Below are positions 45,801-54,172 of a stretch of DNA of 64,000 nucleotides, piece by piece; position 1 is the first letter of the stretch, and each line of letters starts with the position of its first letter. The position numbers were made by a program, and so were the translations under genes. This stretch comes from Streptomyces sp. ISL-100 (GTDB lineage Bacteria > Actinomycetota > Actinomycetes > Streptomycetales > Streptomycetaceae), in contig NZ_JAGGOK010000024.1 of NCBI RefSeq assembly GCF_018614615.1, positions 1 to 64,000 of the forward strand, written 5' to 3'. Under the pieces are notes generated by a model. The model worked only from the letters and a program-made list of their open reading frames with translations, was not told the DNA's origin and searched no databases.

Positions 45801-46453
45801 CGGCCGAGGATGAATTTTTCGACGAACTCCGGGGTTTGGAGTAGCGCATACTTCTCTCGTGCAGCTGATGACAGGTGCTCGTATAGATCGCCGAGGAATC
45901 GAGTATCCCATTCGGGGTCGCGAAAACTATGGGCTTGTACGGTGGAGGTACCCTGCTCCTCGCGTTTGCGCCAGAAGTCAATCAAAGCCTTCGCGGCATC
46001 ATGAGAAATGTCGATCTGGTAGAGCGGGTTGTGCTGTGGATCGAACAGAAGCCTGCCCGCTTGACCAGATCCAATGTCGTTGAAGGCTTCCAGGAGCCAG
46101 TCGCGGTGGGTCCTGGCGGCGTCCTCTGTCATGAACTGCTCATGGAGTTCTTCTGCGTGTGCCTGGCGGGCGGGTGATGGCCCAGCAAGGTAGGGGGTTG
46201 TGAGCAGTCCGTTGTCCTCGCAGAAGCGTACGAACACTGTGGCCAGGACCCACGCCACAGCCGACTGCGTGATGCGCTCGCCCATCCACTGGGTTGCAGA
46301 GGCAGTCGTTCGCTTCGCAAGGAATGCAGCCTTGTGCTCCTCTCGCAAGCGCTGCTCGAGCTCCGGGAGTGCGCCGAGCTGCGCTTGGAGATCGGCTTCG
46401 ACCTGGGCGACCTGCGTCTGCAGGTCGGTACGCAGGCGCGTGCGGTTGATCAC
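42857..46453 (-). CDS. pglX: PglX, DNA methyltransferase of the Pgl/BREX type 2 system
   Basis: 1198 residues from GTG 46453. Gamma-type N6-adenine methyltransferase: SAM motif VIDPTCGSGHFVLGAF (235-249) and catalytic NPPY (371-374); the region after about 480 should carry target recognition, and the C-terminal 350 residues are helical. In S. coelicolor PglX is a DNA methyltransferase that is toxic without PglZ. Bases 44645-44652 hold an uninterrupted C8 tract on the coding strand (codons 600-603, S-P-P-L); a one-base slip would truncate the protein. Bases of about 44150-46100 are near 50% GC while the rest is near 70%, a sign of recombination. It has its own upstream region after a terminator at 46529-46558. 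Confidence 0.92.
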   Translation of the reverse strand: MINRTRLRTDLQTQVAQVEADLQAQLGALPELEQRLREEHKAAFLAKRTTASATQWMGERITQSAVAWVLATVFVRFCEDNGLLTTPYLAGPSPARQAHAEELHEQFMTEDAARTHRDWLLEAFNDIGSGQAGRLLFDPQHNPLYQIDISHDAAKALIDFWRKREEQGTSTVQAHSFRDPEWDTRFLGDLYEHLSSAAREKYALLQTPEFVEKFILGRTLKHAINEFGYDSVKVIDPTCGSGHFVLGAFYQILREWEEKAPSVDIHERVSSALSAVHGVDINPFAVAIARFRLFVAALKASGVSRLRDAANHDWPLNLATGDSLIFNPDEEISGFKEAASGILVNHLYSTEDLDDYPGILEQGSYHVVVGNPPYIVPGKDSPKDRYKQLYKTCYQKYQLTVPFTERFFHLVKPADANGKGGGYVGQITGNGFMKREFGEKLIQHYLATEVDLTEVIDASGAFIPGHGTPTVIMIGRRRKAHLGAQTIRTVRSVQGEPQIPEDAAQGLVWRDIVHQIDSPGKSSGVWVSAENLNRKRYFGKHPWILMDGGLETVELIGEKSRSTVRNSLQRDIGFASFPGQDDAFMGARHAFNRLGIPWNTSPPLVTGDALRDWGYSTDQAAVTPYSEKTKPLPYDESSKWGRFLWPSRQVLRSTTGFNGQTQGDTGTPWWTWYRWVADRYKTPLAISYAIISSHNHFTLLQGDEVYKDSAPVIKLPEGATKSEHLELLGVLNSSTAGFWLKQMCQDKPSNGVKRGLESEKWTVRYQFNGTNVQEFPLPARYPLTRATELDALAQQLSATSPTAIASDPEKPPTAEALDFARDEWLRIRGRMIAVQEELDWEVYGIYGLHQDLTAPVDSLPTSGLELGQRAFEIDLGRKADAGEAKTEWFRRHNSTMISSIPADWPEEYKLTVERRLEAIRNSAVIGLVERPEYKRRWLTDGWEAQQHTALREWLLARMERRELWYEMGDDGVERPRTRTIAELVDVLNADADFVDVAALYADGKDLTEVIPELVSNQHVPFLAALRYKESAIKKKRAVWEQVWEQQRAEDAAAAAGDLEESLKIRDSIPVPPKYVTGDFVKPSYAAQRGGLDVPKERFISYSRTLSNPTEFLGWGGWDHQEQALALVLAIEARLAAASWEEAGLTPYLAGLLELLPWVRQWHPDQADFYEEVVADYQRDRELTDEALRDWRPRKPKKK
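44645..44652 (-). repeat. C8 homopolymer tract within pglX
   Basis: Eight consecutive G on the plus strand (C on the coding strand) within codons 600-603 of pglX. Such tracts slip during replication. In S. coelicolor, phase variation of Pgl has been linked to length changes of a homopolymer tract in pglX. With eight bases the frame is open here (ON). Confidence 0.7.
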
Positions 46454-46528
46454 TGAGCCACCAACATCCTGGTTGTTTGGTCATTGGAGTGCGCCCGATA
46501 GCGCGAGATGTCCATTTCACCATGACGA

Positions 46529-46558
46529 AGCCCCGTCTCTCGGGTGAGCGACGGGGCT
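46529..46558 (-). terminator. Terminator downstream of the HTH-DUF397 pair
   Basis: Perfect 9-bp stem AGCCCCGTC / GACGGGGCT with a 12-nt loop, 18 bp after the DUF397 stop and 75 bp before the pglX start. It separates transcription of the HTH-DUF397 pair from pglX, whose promoter should then lie in 46454-46528 (no clear hexamers). Confidence 0.65.
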
Positions 46559-46576
46559 GGGCGGATGGGCGTGAGG

Positions 46577-46783
46577 TCAGAGCGCTCCGGCTTTGACTGC
46601 TGTGAGGAAGGACACCCAGCCCTCCGTCGGAAAGACGAGAGCGGGACCTGTGGGGCGCTTGCTGTCACGCACGGGCAGGATGCCGGGGAATCCTTCCGCG
46701 ACCTCGACGCAGTTGCCCCCATCCGAATTTGTGTAGGAAGACTTGCGCCAGACGGCTGTGCTCAGATCGTGTGCGGTGGTCAT
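46577..46783 (-). CDS. DUF397 domain protein
   Basis: 68 residues from ATG 46783, overlapping the upstream HTH gene by ATGA. Typical DUF397 sequence: WRKSSYTNSDGGNCVEVAEG near the N-terminus and VRDSKRPTGPALVFP. DUF397 proteins are encoded next to Scr1-type HTH regulators throughout Streptomyces and are thought to act as their partner or antagonist, as with WhiJ and BldB-like pairs. Confidence 0.9.
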   Translation of the reverse strand: MTTAHDLSTAVWRKSSYTNSDGGNCVEVAEGFPGILPVRDSKRPTGPALVFPTEGWVSFLTAVKAGAL

Positions 46784-47610
46784 GGGGTTGAGTGTTCCTC
46801 CGCCGCCGATTCGATCAAGGCGAGGGATGCTGCCGGCGACAACGCAGCGGCCCTGGCCAGATCGTATGACGCCTGGTGGCGTTCAACCAGTGCTGGTTCG
46901 TCGACGAGTTGGCCGGTGTACGGCCCCTCGACGTAGGCAACGGGTGGGGCATCGGTGAATGTCATCAGCGAGACCATCCCCATCATGAAGATGTGCGGTC
47001 CGGCGGAGTTCGGCAGCACCTGGATGACAACGCGGCGCGTGCGAGCAACCTGCGCGAGGTGCTCCAGCTGCTTGCGCATCACGTCGGGGCCGCCGACCTG
47101 CATGTGCAGCGCGGCCTCGTGAATGATCTCCCACAACTGGGGTGTCGCAGGGTCGTTAAGCAGCTGGGCGCGCTCCATACGAGCGCCGACCCGTTCCTCG
47201 ATCTCCGCATCGGACAAATATGGTTCTGTGGCCTGCATTTGCGCCCGAGCGTACGCCTCAGTCTGGAGTAGCCCCGGCACCAGCATCGAGGAGTACTCGC
47301 TGATCGTCTTCGCCAGTTTCTCCAGCTCCGCCGCATCCGCGAAGTACTCCGCATGCTTCGACTTCCGCGCCAGCGTGCACAGCCGCTGAAGGTGCTCGCC
47401 CGACCCCAGCACCCCATCCAGTTGCTTCGACAGATCAGGCTGCGGCCGTCTCGTCGCCGACTCGAACTGCCCGATGTACGTCCCCGAGCAGAAGACGCGC
47501 TCGCCGAGCTGCTCCTGCGACCAGGTCGCTTCCTCCCGCAGGCGGCGCAGTTCCGCGCCGTAGAACGTCCTCGGTGAGGCGTACGGGTCCAGGTGTTTGG
47601 GCTGGGTCAT
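46780..47610 (-). CDS. Scr1-type helix-turn-helix regulator (DUF5753)
   Basis: 276 residues from ATG 47610; a TTG at 47616 would add two residues. N-terminal XRE-type HTH (LRRLREEATWSQEQLGERVFCSGTYIG, about 20-75) followed by a DUF5753 domain (SSMLVPGLLQTEAYAR, and VVIQVLPNSAGPH). Members such as WhiJ repress development genes and work with an adjacent DUF397 protein, which here overlaps by 4 bases. The pair interrupts the pglW-pglX order, so it may regulate the Pgl genes or be an independent insertion. Confidence 0.9.
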   Translation of the reverse strand: MTQPKHLDPYASPRTFYGAELRRLREEATWSQEQLGERVFCSGTYIGQFESATRRPQPDLSKQLDGVLGSGEHLQRLCTLARKSKHAEYFADAAELEKLAKTISEYSSMLVPGLLQTEAYARAQMQATEPYLSDAEIEERVGARMERAQLLNDPATPQLWEIIHEAALHMQVGGPDVMRKQLEHLAQVARTRRVVIQVLPNSAGPHIFMMGMVSLMTFTDAPPVAYVEGPYTGQLVDEPALVERHQASYDLARAAALSPAASLALIESAAEEHSTP

Positions 47611-47731
47611 GGCCAAGGCCCCTTCGGCGCAAAGGTGTTGCTGGGTGGATCTCCCTGTTCAGCGTAGCTCCGTACGGTCACGCTTCAACTGCGAACAGTG
47701 ACATTCCCTCCGAAAGGAAGGCGCTGCCCCC

Positions 47732-47974
47732 ATGAGCGCATCCCAGGAACATGGCCAGGACCAGACCCCCGACCCCCTCACCGCCACCACCGAAGCCGTA
47801 CAGGACCTGAAACAGGCTCTCGCCGGCCTCGGTATCACCCTGCCCTCCCTCGGTATCGACCTCGCCTCCTGCGCGGTCACCACGCTCACGCCGCGCCCCC
47901 TCGTCGAGCTGGGCCGCTGCAACCTGGCCACGGCCCGGCGGCTCACGGCCGCGCTCCGGAAGGCGGCGCCGTGA
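47732..47974 (+). CDS. Small hypothetical protein
   Basis: 80 residues from ATG 47732, preceded by GAAAGGAAGG. No recognised domain; the centre (LKQALAGLGITLPSLGIDL) is amphipathic and the C-terminus is Arg-rich (PLVELGRCNLATARRLT). Divergent from the HTH-DUF397 pair across 121 bp and overlapping the next gene by GTGA. Two-gene units of this type are commonly seen opposite Scr1-type regulator genes in Streptomyces. Confidence 0.65.
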   Translation: MSASQEHGQDQTPDPLTATTEAVQDLKQALAGLGITLPSLGIDLASCAVTTLTPRPLVELGRCNLATARRLTAALRKAAP

Positions 47975-48231
47975 ACGACGTACCGCCGCACCCAAACCCA
48001 AACCCGCAACCGCATCCGCGCCTCACCCCCGGCACCGTCGTCCGCGACGAGCTGCGGGACCGTATCGGCGAAGTGATGGGGGCCGAGGGACCGTACCTCC
48101 ACCTGCGCCCCCTCGGCGGGGGCCGCGAATGGGACGCCGAGCCCGGCCGGGTGCGGCCCGCGACGGCCGCCGAGCGGCTCAGTGCCGCGGTGGCCGCCGC
48201 CAACGCGGTCAGCCGGGGCGAGCGGGCGTAG
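47971..48231 (+). CDS. Small hypothetical protein
   Basis: 86 residues from GTG 47971, overlapping the previous gene. It has a Pro-rich start and a beta-rich core (TVVRDELRDRIGEVMGAEGP, LHLRPLGGGREWDAEPGRVR) then a short helix. No function known. It ends 50 bp before the convergent end of pglW. Confidence 0.65.
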   Translation: MNDVPPHPNPNPQPHPRLTPGTVVRDELRDRIGEVMGAEGPYLHLRPLGGGREWDAEPGRVRPATAAERLSAAVAAANAVSRGERA

Positions 48232-48280
48232 CCGATCGCACCCGACCGGAACCGCGCAGCCGGAGCCCGCCCCGCCCCGG

Positions 48281-51200
48281 CTAAGCGGCGCGGCCGCCGC
48301 CGTTCCGGTCGGTCCGGTGCTGGTTGGTGACCCAGGCGTCCACGAGCCTGACCCACTCCTCCGGATCCTGAAGCGGAACAGCCGTACTGTCCAGCTTCGG
48401 CGCCGCGGTCGGGTCGACCACCGAGCACAGCAGCCACAGGCCACGCTGCCCTCGCCCGCCGGCCCTCGCGGCGTCCGAGAGCCGTTGCAGGACGCCCATG
48501 CCGCCGTACCGGGCCATGACCGCCGCATCGTGGAGCAGCAGCGGACGGCGCCCCCCGGGCTCACCCGCCTCACCGGAGGTCAGCGTGGCCGTCAGCTGCT
48601 GCTCGACCGCGCCCCACGCCGCCGCCGTGTACTCGGCGAACTTCAGCGCCCCCCGTGAACCAGGCTCGGCGATGTCCGCCTTGAGCAGGGTTTCCCAGGT
48701 CGGCTTGGGCCGGGCGGACACCAGGTGGTGCAGCGAGCGCAGATAGAGCACGCTCACATTCACCGGCTCAGCGAAGAGACGTCCCCGCTGCTCCTCCGGC
48801 CGGACCAGCTCGTCCAGCGCCAGCTGGTAGCGGTCCATGCTCACCGTCAGCACTCGGAAGCCGGAGCGCTCCTTGGCGAGGAGCAGTTGATCCTCGGCCC
48901 GCTGGGCGGCCTGGATTTCCGGCGTCTGGGCACCCCAGCGGCCCACCCGGGTGCCCCGGGTAGGGCTGCGCTGGGTGATGACGGACGTCGGGTCCGCCGA
49001 GCCCGCATGGCGCTTCGGGTAGAACTTGCCGCGCTTGGACTTCGGGTCCGTACGCCACTGCACATCGAAACCGGCCTGGCGCAGCAGCTTGCCCAGCGGG
49101 TTGTAGTGATCGGGGAGTGGTGTGCGCAGCTCGGGGAAGCGGGCCGTGACCCGGTCGTGGACGTTCTCTATGGTCAGCCCGGGCTGCTGGTCGTCCGGTG
49201 CGCCCGCCAGGGGAAGGATGAGTCCGGCCTGGGTGAGGCGCAGTGCACGTACGGGCGACAGATCCCGGGAGTAGATCTCCAGCCGAGCGTTTGCTGCCGC
49301 GTTACGGGCGGCAGCGGCGGCCAGGGTGACCATACGGGCCTCGTCCAGGGCGATACGCAGGCCGGGGTGCCGGGCATGGAAGGCGTCGTCCGCCGCCATC
49401 ACCTGCTCCAGCACAGTGCTCGGGCTGGCCAGCGTCCCGCGACCGGCCAGGCTCTCCGCGGCCTTGCCGAGCCGGTCGGCGTAATCGAGGAGAGAGGGGC
49501 CGGAGGGGGTGTCCGGGCTGTCGGTGTCCTCGTCGACCTCCAGTGCGATCAGCATCACATTGTCGCCGGAGTCGCCGTGCCGCCGCCCGCGCAGCCGCCG
49601 CGGGGTCAGCGCCCAGTCGACCTCGTACGCCGCGCGTGCGGCCGCCATGCCCAGGGCCGTACGCACCACAGGGTCGGCCTGCATGGTGCCGCGCTTGGCG
49701 ACCAGGGTTTCGGCCAGCTCGGCAGCGGATGCGACCCGGCCGAGCTCGGCGAGCACCTCGATGACCTCGTTGCGCAGCTCGACCAGGGCCTCTTCTTTGA
49801 CCCATCGCTTGCGCTGGTCGCCGAGGATCTGGGTGATGCGGCTCTCCGTGACCTGCTCGCTGGTGAGCGGGGCGACCGGCTTGTTCAGGGTCCAGCTCGG
49901 CAGCCCGTCCGGGAGGCCGCCGTGTTCGTCGGGGAGCCGCAGCAGCAGCCGGGTGGCCTCGACCTCGGTGGCGTTGCGCCCCTTGGGCGCGGTCTTCGGC
50001 ACGAGCAGAGTGACCAGGGCGTCCAGGCTGAGGCGGCGCAGCGGGAGTGTGCTGCCGGCCTCCTGCTGCTCGGCCCTGGCCTCCGCGACCTCGTCCGCCG
50101 AGTCACTGCGCTCGGCCGGGGACAGCGGGGAGGGCTGCCGGGCGTTGAAGGCGATACGCCACTGCTTCAGGCGGGCGTTGATCTCGTCGCGGGTCCGGGC
50201 CCCCAGACCAGGCTGGTTGACCAGGCGCCGCGTCGAGTAGTCGAGCAGATCGCCGACGGTGTTGAGGCTCAGGTTGTTGAGAAAGGAGACGGCCCGCTGG
50301 GAGAGCCCGGAGACAGCGAGGCTGGTCTCCCGCTTCGCCTGTGCGGCGGCTTCCTCCCGCTGGGCGGCTTCGTCGGCGCCTTCGTCGGCCGGTAGTTCCC
50401 CGACCGCCTCGGCGTGCTTCGAAGGCCGGCCGACCGCAGGCTGGTCGGCGAGCAGAAGGACCCGCTGCCACTCCTTCTGCATTTCCTGCAGATCAGGGAA
50501 ACGCTGCTGTACGTCCCGGTGCAGCGCCCGCCGGAAGAACTTCACCAGGCCGTCACGGAGGGACGGATCGAAAGCCTCCGCAGCGACCAGGGGGTAGGGC
50601 CACTCCTTGGGATCGGTCTGGCGCGGGATGCTCTTGCCGTCGCCCCACACGGGCAGCTCGCCCGAAGCCATCTCGTGCAGGGTGACGGCCAGTGCGTACC
50701 ACTCGGCATGGGCGTCGTACCGGCCGCGGGTGATGATGCCGACGAAGGGGTCGAGATAGCCGTCTGTACCCGAAGTGATCTGATCAATAGGGGCGTTGGC
50801 GAGCGAGAAGTCGAAAAGCACCAGCTGTTTGGTGCCATTGGGGCGGACCCGGATGGCGATGTTGTCCGGCTTGACGTCGCGGTGCCAGACGCCCTCGCCG
50901 TCGAGGAAGTCCACGGCGGCGAACAGATAGGTGGAGTACGTCCTCAGCTGGTCCGGCAGCAGCCGGCCTTCCTCACGCAGCTGGCGGGCCACCGTGCGGT
51001 CGCCCGCGTGGTCCAGTACCAGCACGGTGCGGGGACCGATGACGACGGGCTCGGGCAGGGCGAGCCGGATCACCTTGGAGTCATTGCGGAGCTGGGCGAG
51101 AACATCGGCCTCGCGCCGCAGCACCTTCGCGTAGTCGTCCTTGCGGGCAATCTTCAGGACGACCGGGGCCCCGTCGCGCTCGGTGTCGTCGGCGAGCAGG

Positions 51201-52870
51201 GCGCGGCTGGTCGAGCCCTGACCGAGGCTGCGCTTGATCAGAAAACGGCCGCCGACCAGATCGCCGGGGCGGCCGTCAAGCGGGTCGCTCTCCTCGGCAG
51301 GGGCATCCGCAGTCTCGGATTCGACAGGTGCCGCCAGATCGAGATCGACGGAGTCGAGCATCTCCAGGAACTCGGCGACCGTGCGGGTCCGGCGAGCCGG
51401 ACCGTAGGCGGTGGCGGACTGGATGAGCTCGTCGACGTACGTGGAAAGGCCGTCGACCAGGGAAGACGGGGCCAGGCCGTTGCCGTGCTCCAGCCGGGCG
51501 GTCAGCTCTGCCTGGCTGGACGCGGGTGCCCTGCCCGTGAAGAGCAGATAGCCGAGCACGCCGAGACCGAAGACGTCCAGCGCCACCGGGTCGGGGGCCC
51601 GGGCGGTCAGCTCGGGGGCCAGATACGGGTCGGCGGCCTCGGAGACGTACGCGGCGACATTGTGCGAAGGGACGATCTCGTGCCCGCTGGTCGGCGCCCC
51701 GCCGGAGCCGCCGGTGCCCGAGTCCGACCCGCGCCGCACCGCCGTCTGCCACTCGGCGATCTGCAGCCGCGGGCGCAGCCAGCGCTGCTCTTCGCTCTCC
51801 CCGCGGCTACGCGCGCCGGGACGCACATGCACGGCGCGGGCACAGAGGGTGCGGTGGTAGAGCCGGTGCCGGTGCGCGAAGTTCAGGGTTTCCGCGAGCT
51901 GGCGCAGCAGGCCCGCACGGCCTTGCGCGTCCAGCTTGTCGCCGTACTGAACGAGATAGTCGTCAAGGCGAAGCGTGCGCGGGTCGTACGTGTAGACCAG
52001 CGCAGGTCCGGCACTGTGGCCGCTCTCGTCGAAGTTCTCCAGCGTGACGAGCCCCGGATGCTCCAGGCCTTGCAGGACCTGGGCCTCCCGCTCCGCGGTA
52101 TGGCTGATGGACTGCCGGGTCTGCTGGTCCCCGCCGCGCTCGCGCAGATAGAGCCGCACCCGGCGGACCTTGCGCATCGAGTCGTGATGCCCCAGATAGT
52201 CGGCCCAGTTCGGTCCGGTGTCGAAGGGCTTCCGGTCCAGCCGATACGTTCCGACGTGGAATTCCGCGTCGGAACGGCCGATGCCCACACTCTCCAGGAG
52301 CCTGCCGAGGTGCTTGGAGAGCTGCGGGTCGACCCCGCTCTTCACATCGTGGGCCGGTCGCTGAAGCTCGGCGAGAACACTGGGGAGCGTGCCGTGGCCG
52401 TCCTTGCCGAAGACGCCAGCGAGGTCGTTGGCGGAGAGGTTGATGCGCAGCCCCGGCGAGGTGAAGACGACAAGCTCTTGGACGTAGGGCACCGGGCGGC
52501 GGATATTCGCCCGCTGCATGGCGTCCTTGAGCAGTCCCTTGAGCTCCTTGGCCTTCTGATTCGCCAGATGGCGAGGGTTGCGGTGCACCCGGTGGTGGCC
52601 CTCGGATGTCGTCTGGATCCAGCTGGCTCCAGAGGAGGTGACGGCGCCCTGCCAGGCCTTCAGCTCGATCAGAAAGAGCCCTGCGGGGGCGGCGACCAGC
52701 AGATCGACTTCGCGGACGTGGCCGCTGTTCGCGGTGAAGGTGAAGTTGGACCAGGCACGGTAGGGCTCGCTGTCAGGGAGCCGCTCCTTGAGGTACAGCA
52801 AACCGCTGCGCTCGTGCTGGAACTGCGACTCGGTGATCGTTACCCACCGGCCGTCGCGCATGGTCGCCAT
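48281..52870 (-). CDS. pglW: PglW, NERD-serine/threonine kinase of the Pgl/BREX type 2 system
   Basis: 1529 residues from ATG 52870. Order of parts: NERD (nuclease-related) domain about 10-130 (VREVDLLVAAPAGLFLIELKAW), a degenerate first kinase-like domain about 230-500, a complete kinase about 538-800 with Gly loop SLGQGSTSRALL, catalytic HRDVKPDNIAI near 662-672 and LFDFSLAN in place of DFG, then a long helical C-terminal region with a RecQ/HRDC-like helix-hairpin (LNTVGDLLDYSTRRL). Kinase activity of PglW is essential for Pgl resistance in S. coelicolor. The Pgl unit begins here; divergent AAA ATPase gene 183 bp upstream. Confidence 0.93.
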   Translation of the reverse strand: MATMRDGRWVTITESQFQHERSGLLYLKERLPDSEPYRAWSNFTFTANSGHVREVDLLVAAPAGLFLIELKAWQGAVTSSGASWIQTTSEGHHRVHRNPRHLANQKAKELKGLLKDAMQRANIRRPVPYVQELVVFTSPGLRINLSANDLAGVFGKDGHGTLPSVLAELQRPAHDVKSGVDPQLSKHLGRLLESVGIGRSDAEFHVGTYRLDRKPFDTGPNWADYLGHHDSMRKVRRVRLYLRERGGDQQTRQSISHTAEREAQVLQGLEHPGLVTLENFDESGHSAGPALVYTYDPRTLRLDDYLVQYGDKLDAQGRAGLLRQLAETLNFAHRHRLYHRTLCARAVHVRPGARSRGESEEQRWLRPRLQIAEWQTAVRRGSDSGTGGSGGAPTSGHEIVPSHNVAAYVSEAADPYLAPELTARAPDPVALDVFGLGVLGYLLFTGRAPASSQAELTARLEHGNGLAPSSLVDGLSTYVDELIQSATAYGPARRTRTVAEFLEMLDSVDLDLAAPVESETADAPAEESDPLDGRPGDLVGGRFLIKRSLGQGSTSRALLADDTERDGAPVVLKIARKDDYAKVLRREADVLAQLRNDSKVIRLALPEPVVIGPRTVLVLDHAGDRTVARQLREEGRLLPDQLRTYSTYLFAAVDFLDGEGVWHRDVKPDNIAIRVRPNGTKQLVLFDFSLANAPIDQITSGTDGYLDPFVGIITRGRYDAHAEWYALAVTLHEMASGELPVWGDGKSIPRQTDPKEWPYPLVAAEAFDPSLRDGLVKFFRRALHRDVQQRFPDLQEMQKEWQRVLLLADQPAVGRPSKHAEAVGELPADEGADEAAQREEAAAQAKRETSLAVSGLSQRAVSFLNNLSLNTVGDLLDYSTRRLVNQPGLGARTRDEINARLKQWRIAFNARQPSPLSPAERSDSADEVAEARAEQQEAGSTLPLRRLSLDALVTLLVPKTAPKGRNATEVEATRLLLRLPDEHGGLPDGLPSWTLNKPVAPLTSEQVTESRITQILGDQRKRWVKEEALVELRNEVIEVLAELGRVASAAELAETLVAKRGTMQADPVVRTALGMAAARAAYEVDWALTPRRLRGRRHGDSGDNVMLIALEVDEDTDSPDTPSGPSLLDYADRLGKAAESLAGRGTLASPSTVLEQVMAADDAFHARHPGLRIALDEARMVTLAAAAARNAAANARLEIYSRDLSPVRALRLTQAGLILPLAGAPDDQQPGLTIENVHDRVTARFPELRTPLPDHYNPLGKLLRQAGFDVQWRTDPKSKRGKFYPKRHAGSADPTSVITQRSPTRGTRVGRWGAQTPEIQAAQRAEDQLLLAKERSGFRVLTVSMDRYQLALDELVRPEEQRGRLFAEPVNVSVLYLRSLHHLVSARPKPTWETLLKADIAEPGSRGALKFAEYTAAAWGAVEQQLTATLTSGEAGEPGGRRPLLLHDAAVMARYGGMGVLQRLSDAARAGGRGQRGLWLLCSVVDPTAAPKLDSTAVPLQDPEEWVRLVDAWVTNQHRTDRNGGGRAA

Positions 52871-53053
52871 CCTTCCCTTCCTGCCGCAGGCTTTCGCCTG
52901 GCTTGCCTGGTCAGCGCTCCAGCGTATCCGGATGCGGTGACAGGAGGCTCACAGCCGGGCTTCCGGCGTGGATCCAGGGCAGACGGTAGGCAACAGGCCG
53001 GTTGCTGTCACGGCCTGAGAGGCAAGCCGAGCCGCTCCGCATAGGGTGAAGTC

Positions 53054-54172
53054 ATGCCTTTCAAGCTCTCAGAGGTGTTCATCGAAGGGTTCGCCTCGCT
53101 CCGTTCCGCCACGCTCACCCTTGGTGATGTGACTGTGCTGGTCGGTGCCAATGGTGCGGGCAAGAGCAATGTGGTCGGGGCTCTGGAGCTGCTCGGGCGG
53201 ATGGCGGACGAGCAGCTGGCGCTGGAGGTGGGGCTGCAGGGTGGGGCAGGGGCAATGCAGTACGCAGGGCCGCGAGCCGAGGAAGGCATCCGGCTGAGGG
53301 TGACTGCCTCTCCGTATCGCTATGAGGCGCATCTGGTGCCTGCCGCCAACGACTCCTTCGTCTTCGCGGCGGAGAAGGGGCACTTCCACGAGCGGGGCCA
53401 TGGCCGGCCTCTGGACGAGAGCTTCGGACAGGGGCACCGGGAGTCCCTCCTGCGGGAGAAAGAGCTGGAACAGCTGTCGCGGCTGGCGGGGCCGATGCGT
53501 GCGATCCTCGCCGGCTGCCGGGTCTTCCACTTCCAGGACACCAGCAGCAACGCCCCCGTCAAGAAACTCGGGTACACCGCGGACAACGAGGCACTGCGAC
53601 CGGACGCGAAGAATCTCGCGGCTTTCCTGCTGCGCCTGCGCGAGAGTGAACCGAAGGCATACCGCAGGATTGTGCGGGCGGTGCGGACGGTGGCTCCGTT
53701 CTTCCGGGACTTCCTCCTGGCCGAGGAGCCGGGAGGAAACATCCGCCTACGCTGGCTGCAAGAGGGCGTCGATGCGATCTTCCCGGCAGAAGCGCTCTCG
53801 GACGGAACCCTCCGTTACATCTGCCTGTGTGTGCTGCTGCTCCAGCCGGATCCACCGGCCCTCCTCACCCTGGACGAGCCGGAATTGGGGCTCCATCCCT
53901 ACGCCGTCGTGCAACTGGCGGACATGCTGCGCTCCACAGCGACGCGCAGCCAAGTCGTCATCGCCACACAGTCGGTGACTCTGCTCAACCAGTTCTCGCT
54001 GGACGACATTGTGGTGGTGGAGAGGGAAGACGGGGCGACGACGCTGCACCGCCCCAAGCGTGAGGAACTCCGGGACTGGCTGGATGACTACTCTCTCGGC
54101 GAGCTGTGGGAGAAGAACGTTCTGGGCGGCCGCCCGGTCCCCGAGCTGCCACTGCGAGGGCGCACGGCATGA
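53054..54172 (+). CDS. SMC/OLD-like AAA ATPase (AAA_21 type), probable defence sensor
   Basis: 372 residues from ATG 53054. Motifs in order: Walker A GANGAGKSN (31-39), a middle insertion, ABC-type signature ALSDGT near 252, Walker B LLTLDEPELGLHP near 278-290 and H-loop VVIATQS. This is the RecF/OLD-type ATPase that in anti-phage systems (OLD, Gabija, PARIS) controls a TOPRIM nuclease. Here the stop overlaps a DUF4276 TOPRIM-like gene by ATGA. Divergent from pglW. Family-level function is clear (ATPase), its role in defence is an inference from partner and location. Confidence 0.8.
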   Translation: MPFKLSEVFIEGFASLRSATLTLGDVTVLVGANGAGKSNVVGALELLGRMADEQLALEVGLQGGAGAMQYAGPRAEEGIRLRVTASPYRYEAHLVPAANDSFVFAAEKGHFHERGHGRPLDESFGQGHRESLLREKELEQLSRLAGPMRAILAGCRVFHFQDTSSNAPVKKLGYTADNEALRPDAKNLAAFLLRLRESEPKAYRRIVRAVRTVAPFFRDFLLAEEPGGNIRLRWLQEGVDAIFPAEALSDGTLRYICLCVLLLQPDPPALLTLDEPELGLHPYAVVQLADMLRSTATRSQVVIATQSVTLLNQFSLDDIVVVEREDGATTLHRPKREELRDWLDDYSLGELWEKNVLGGRPVPELPLRGRTA

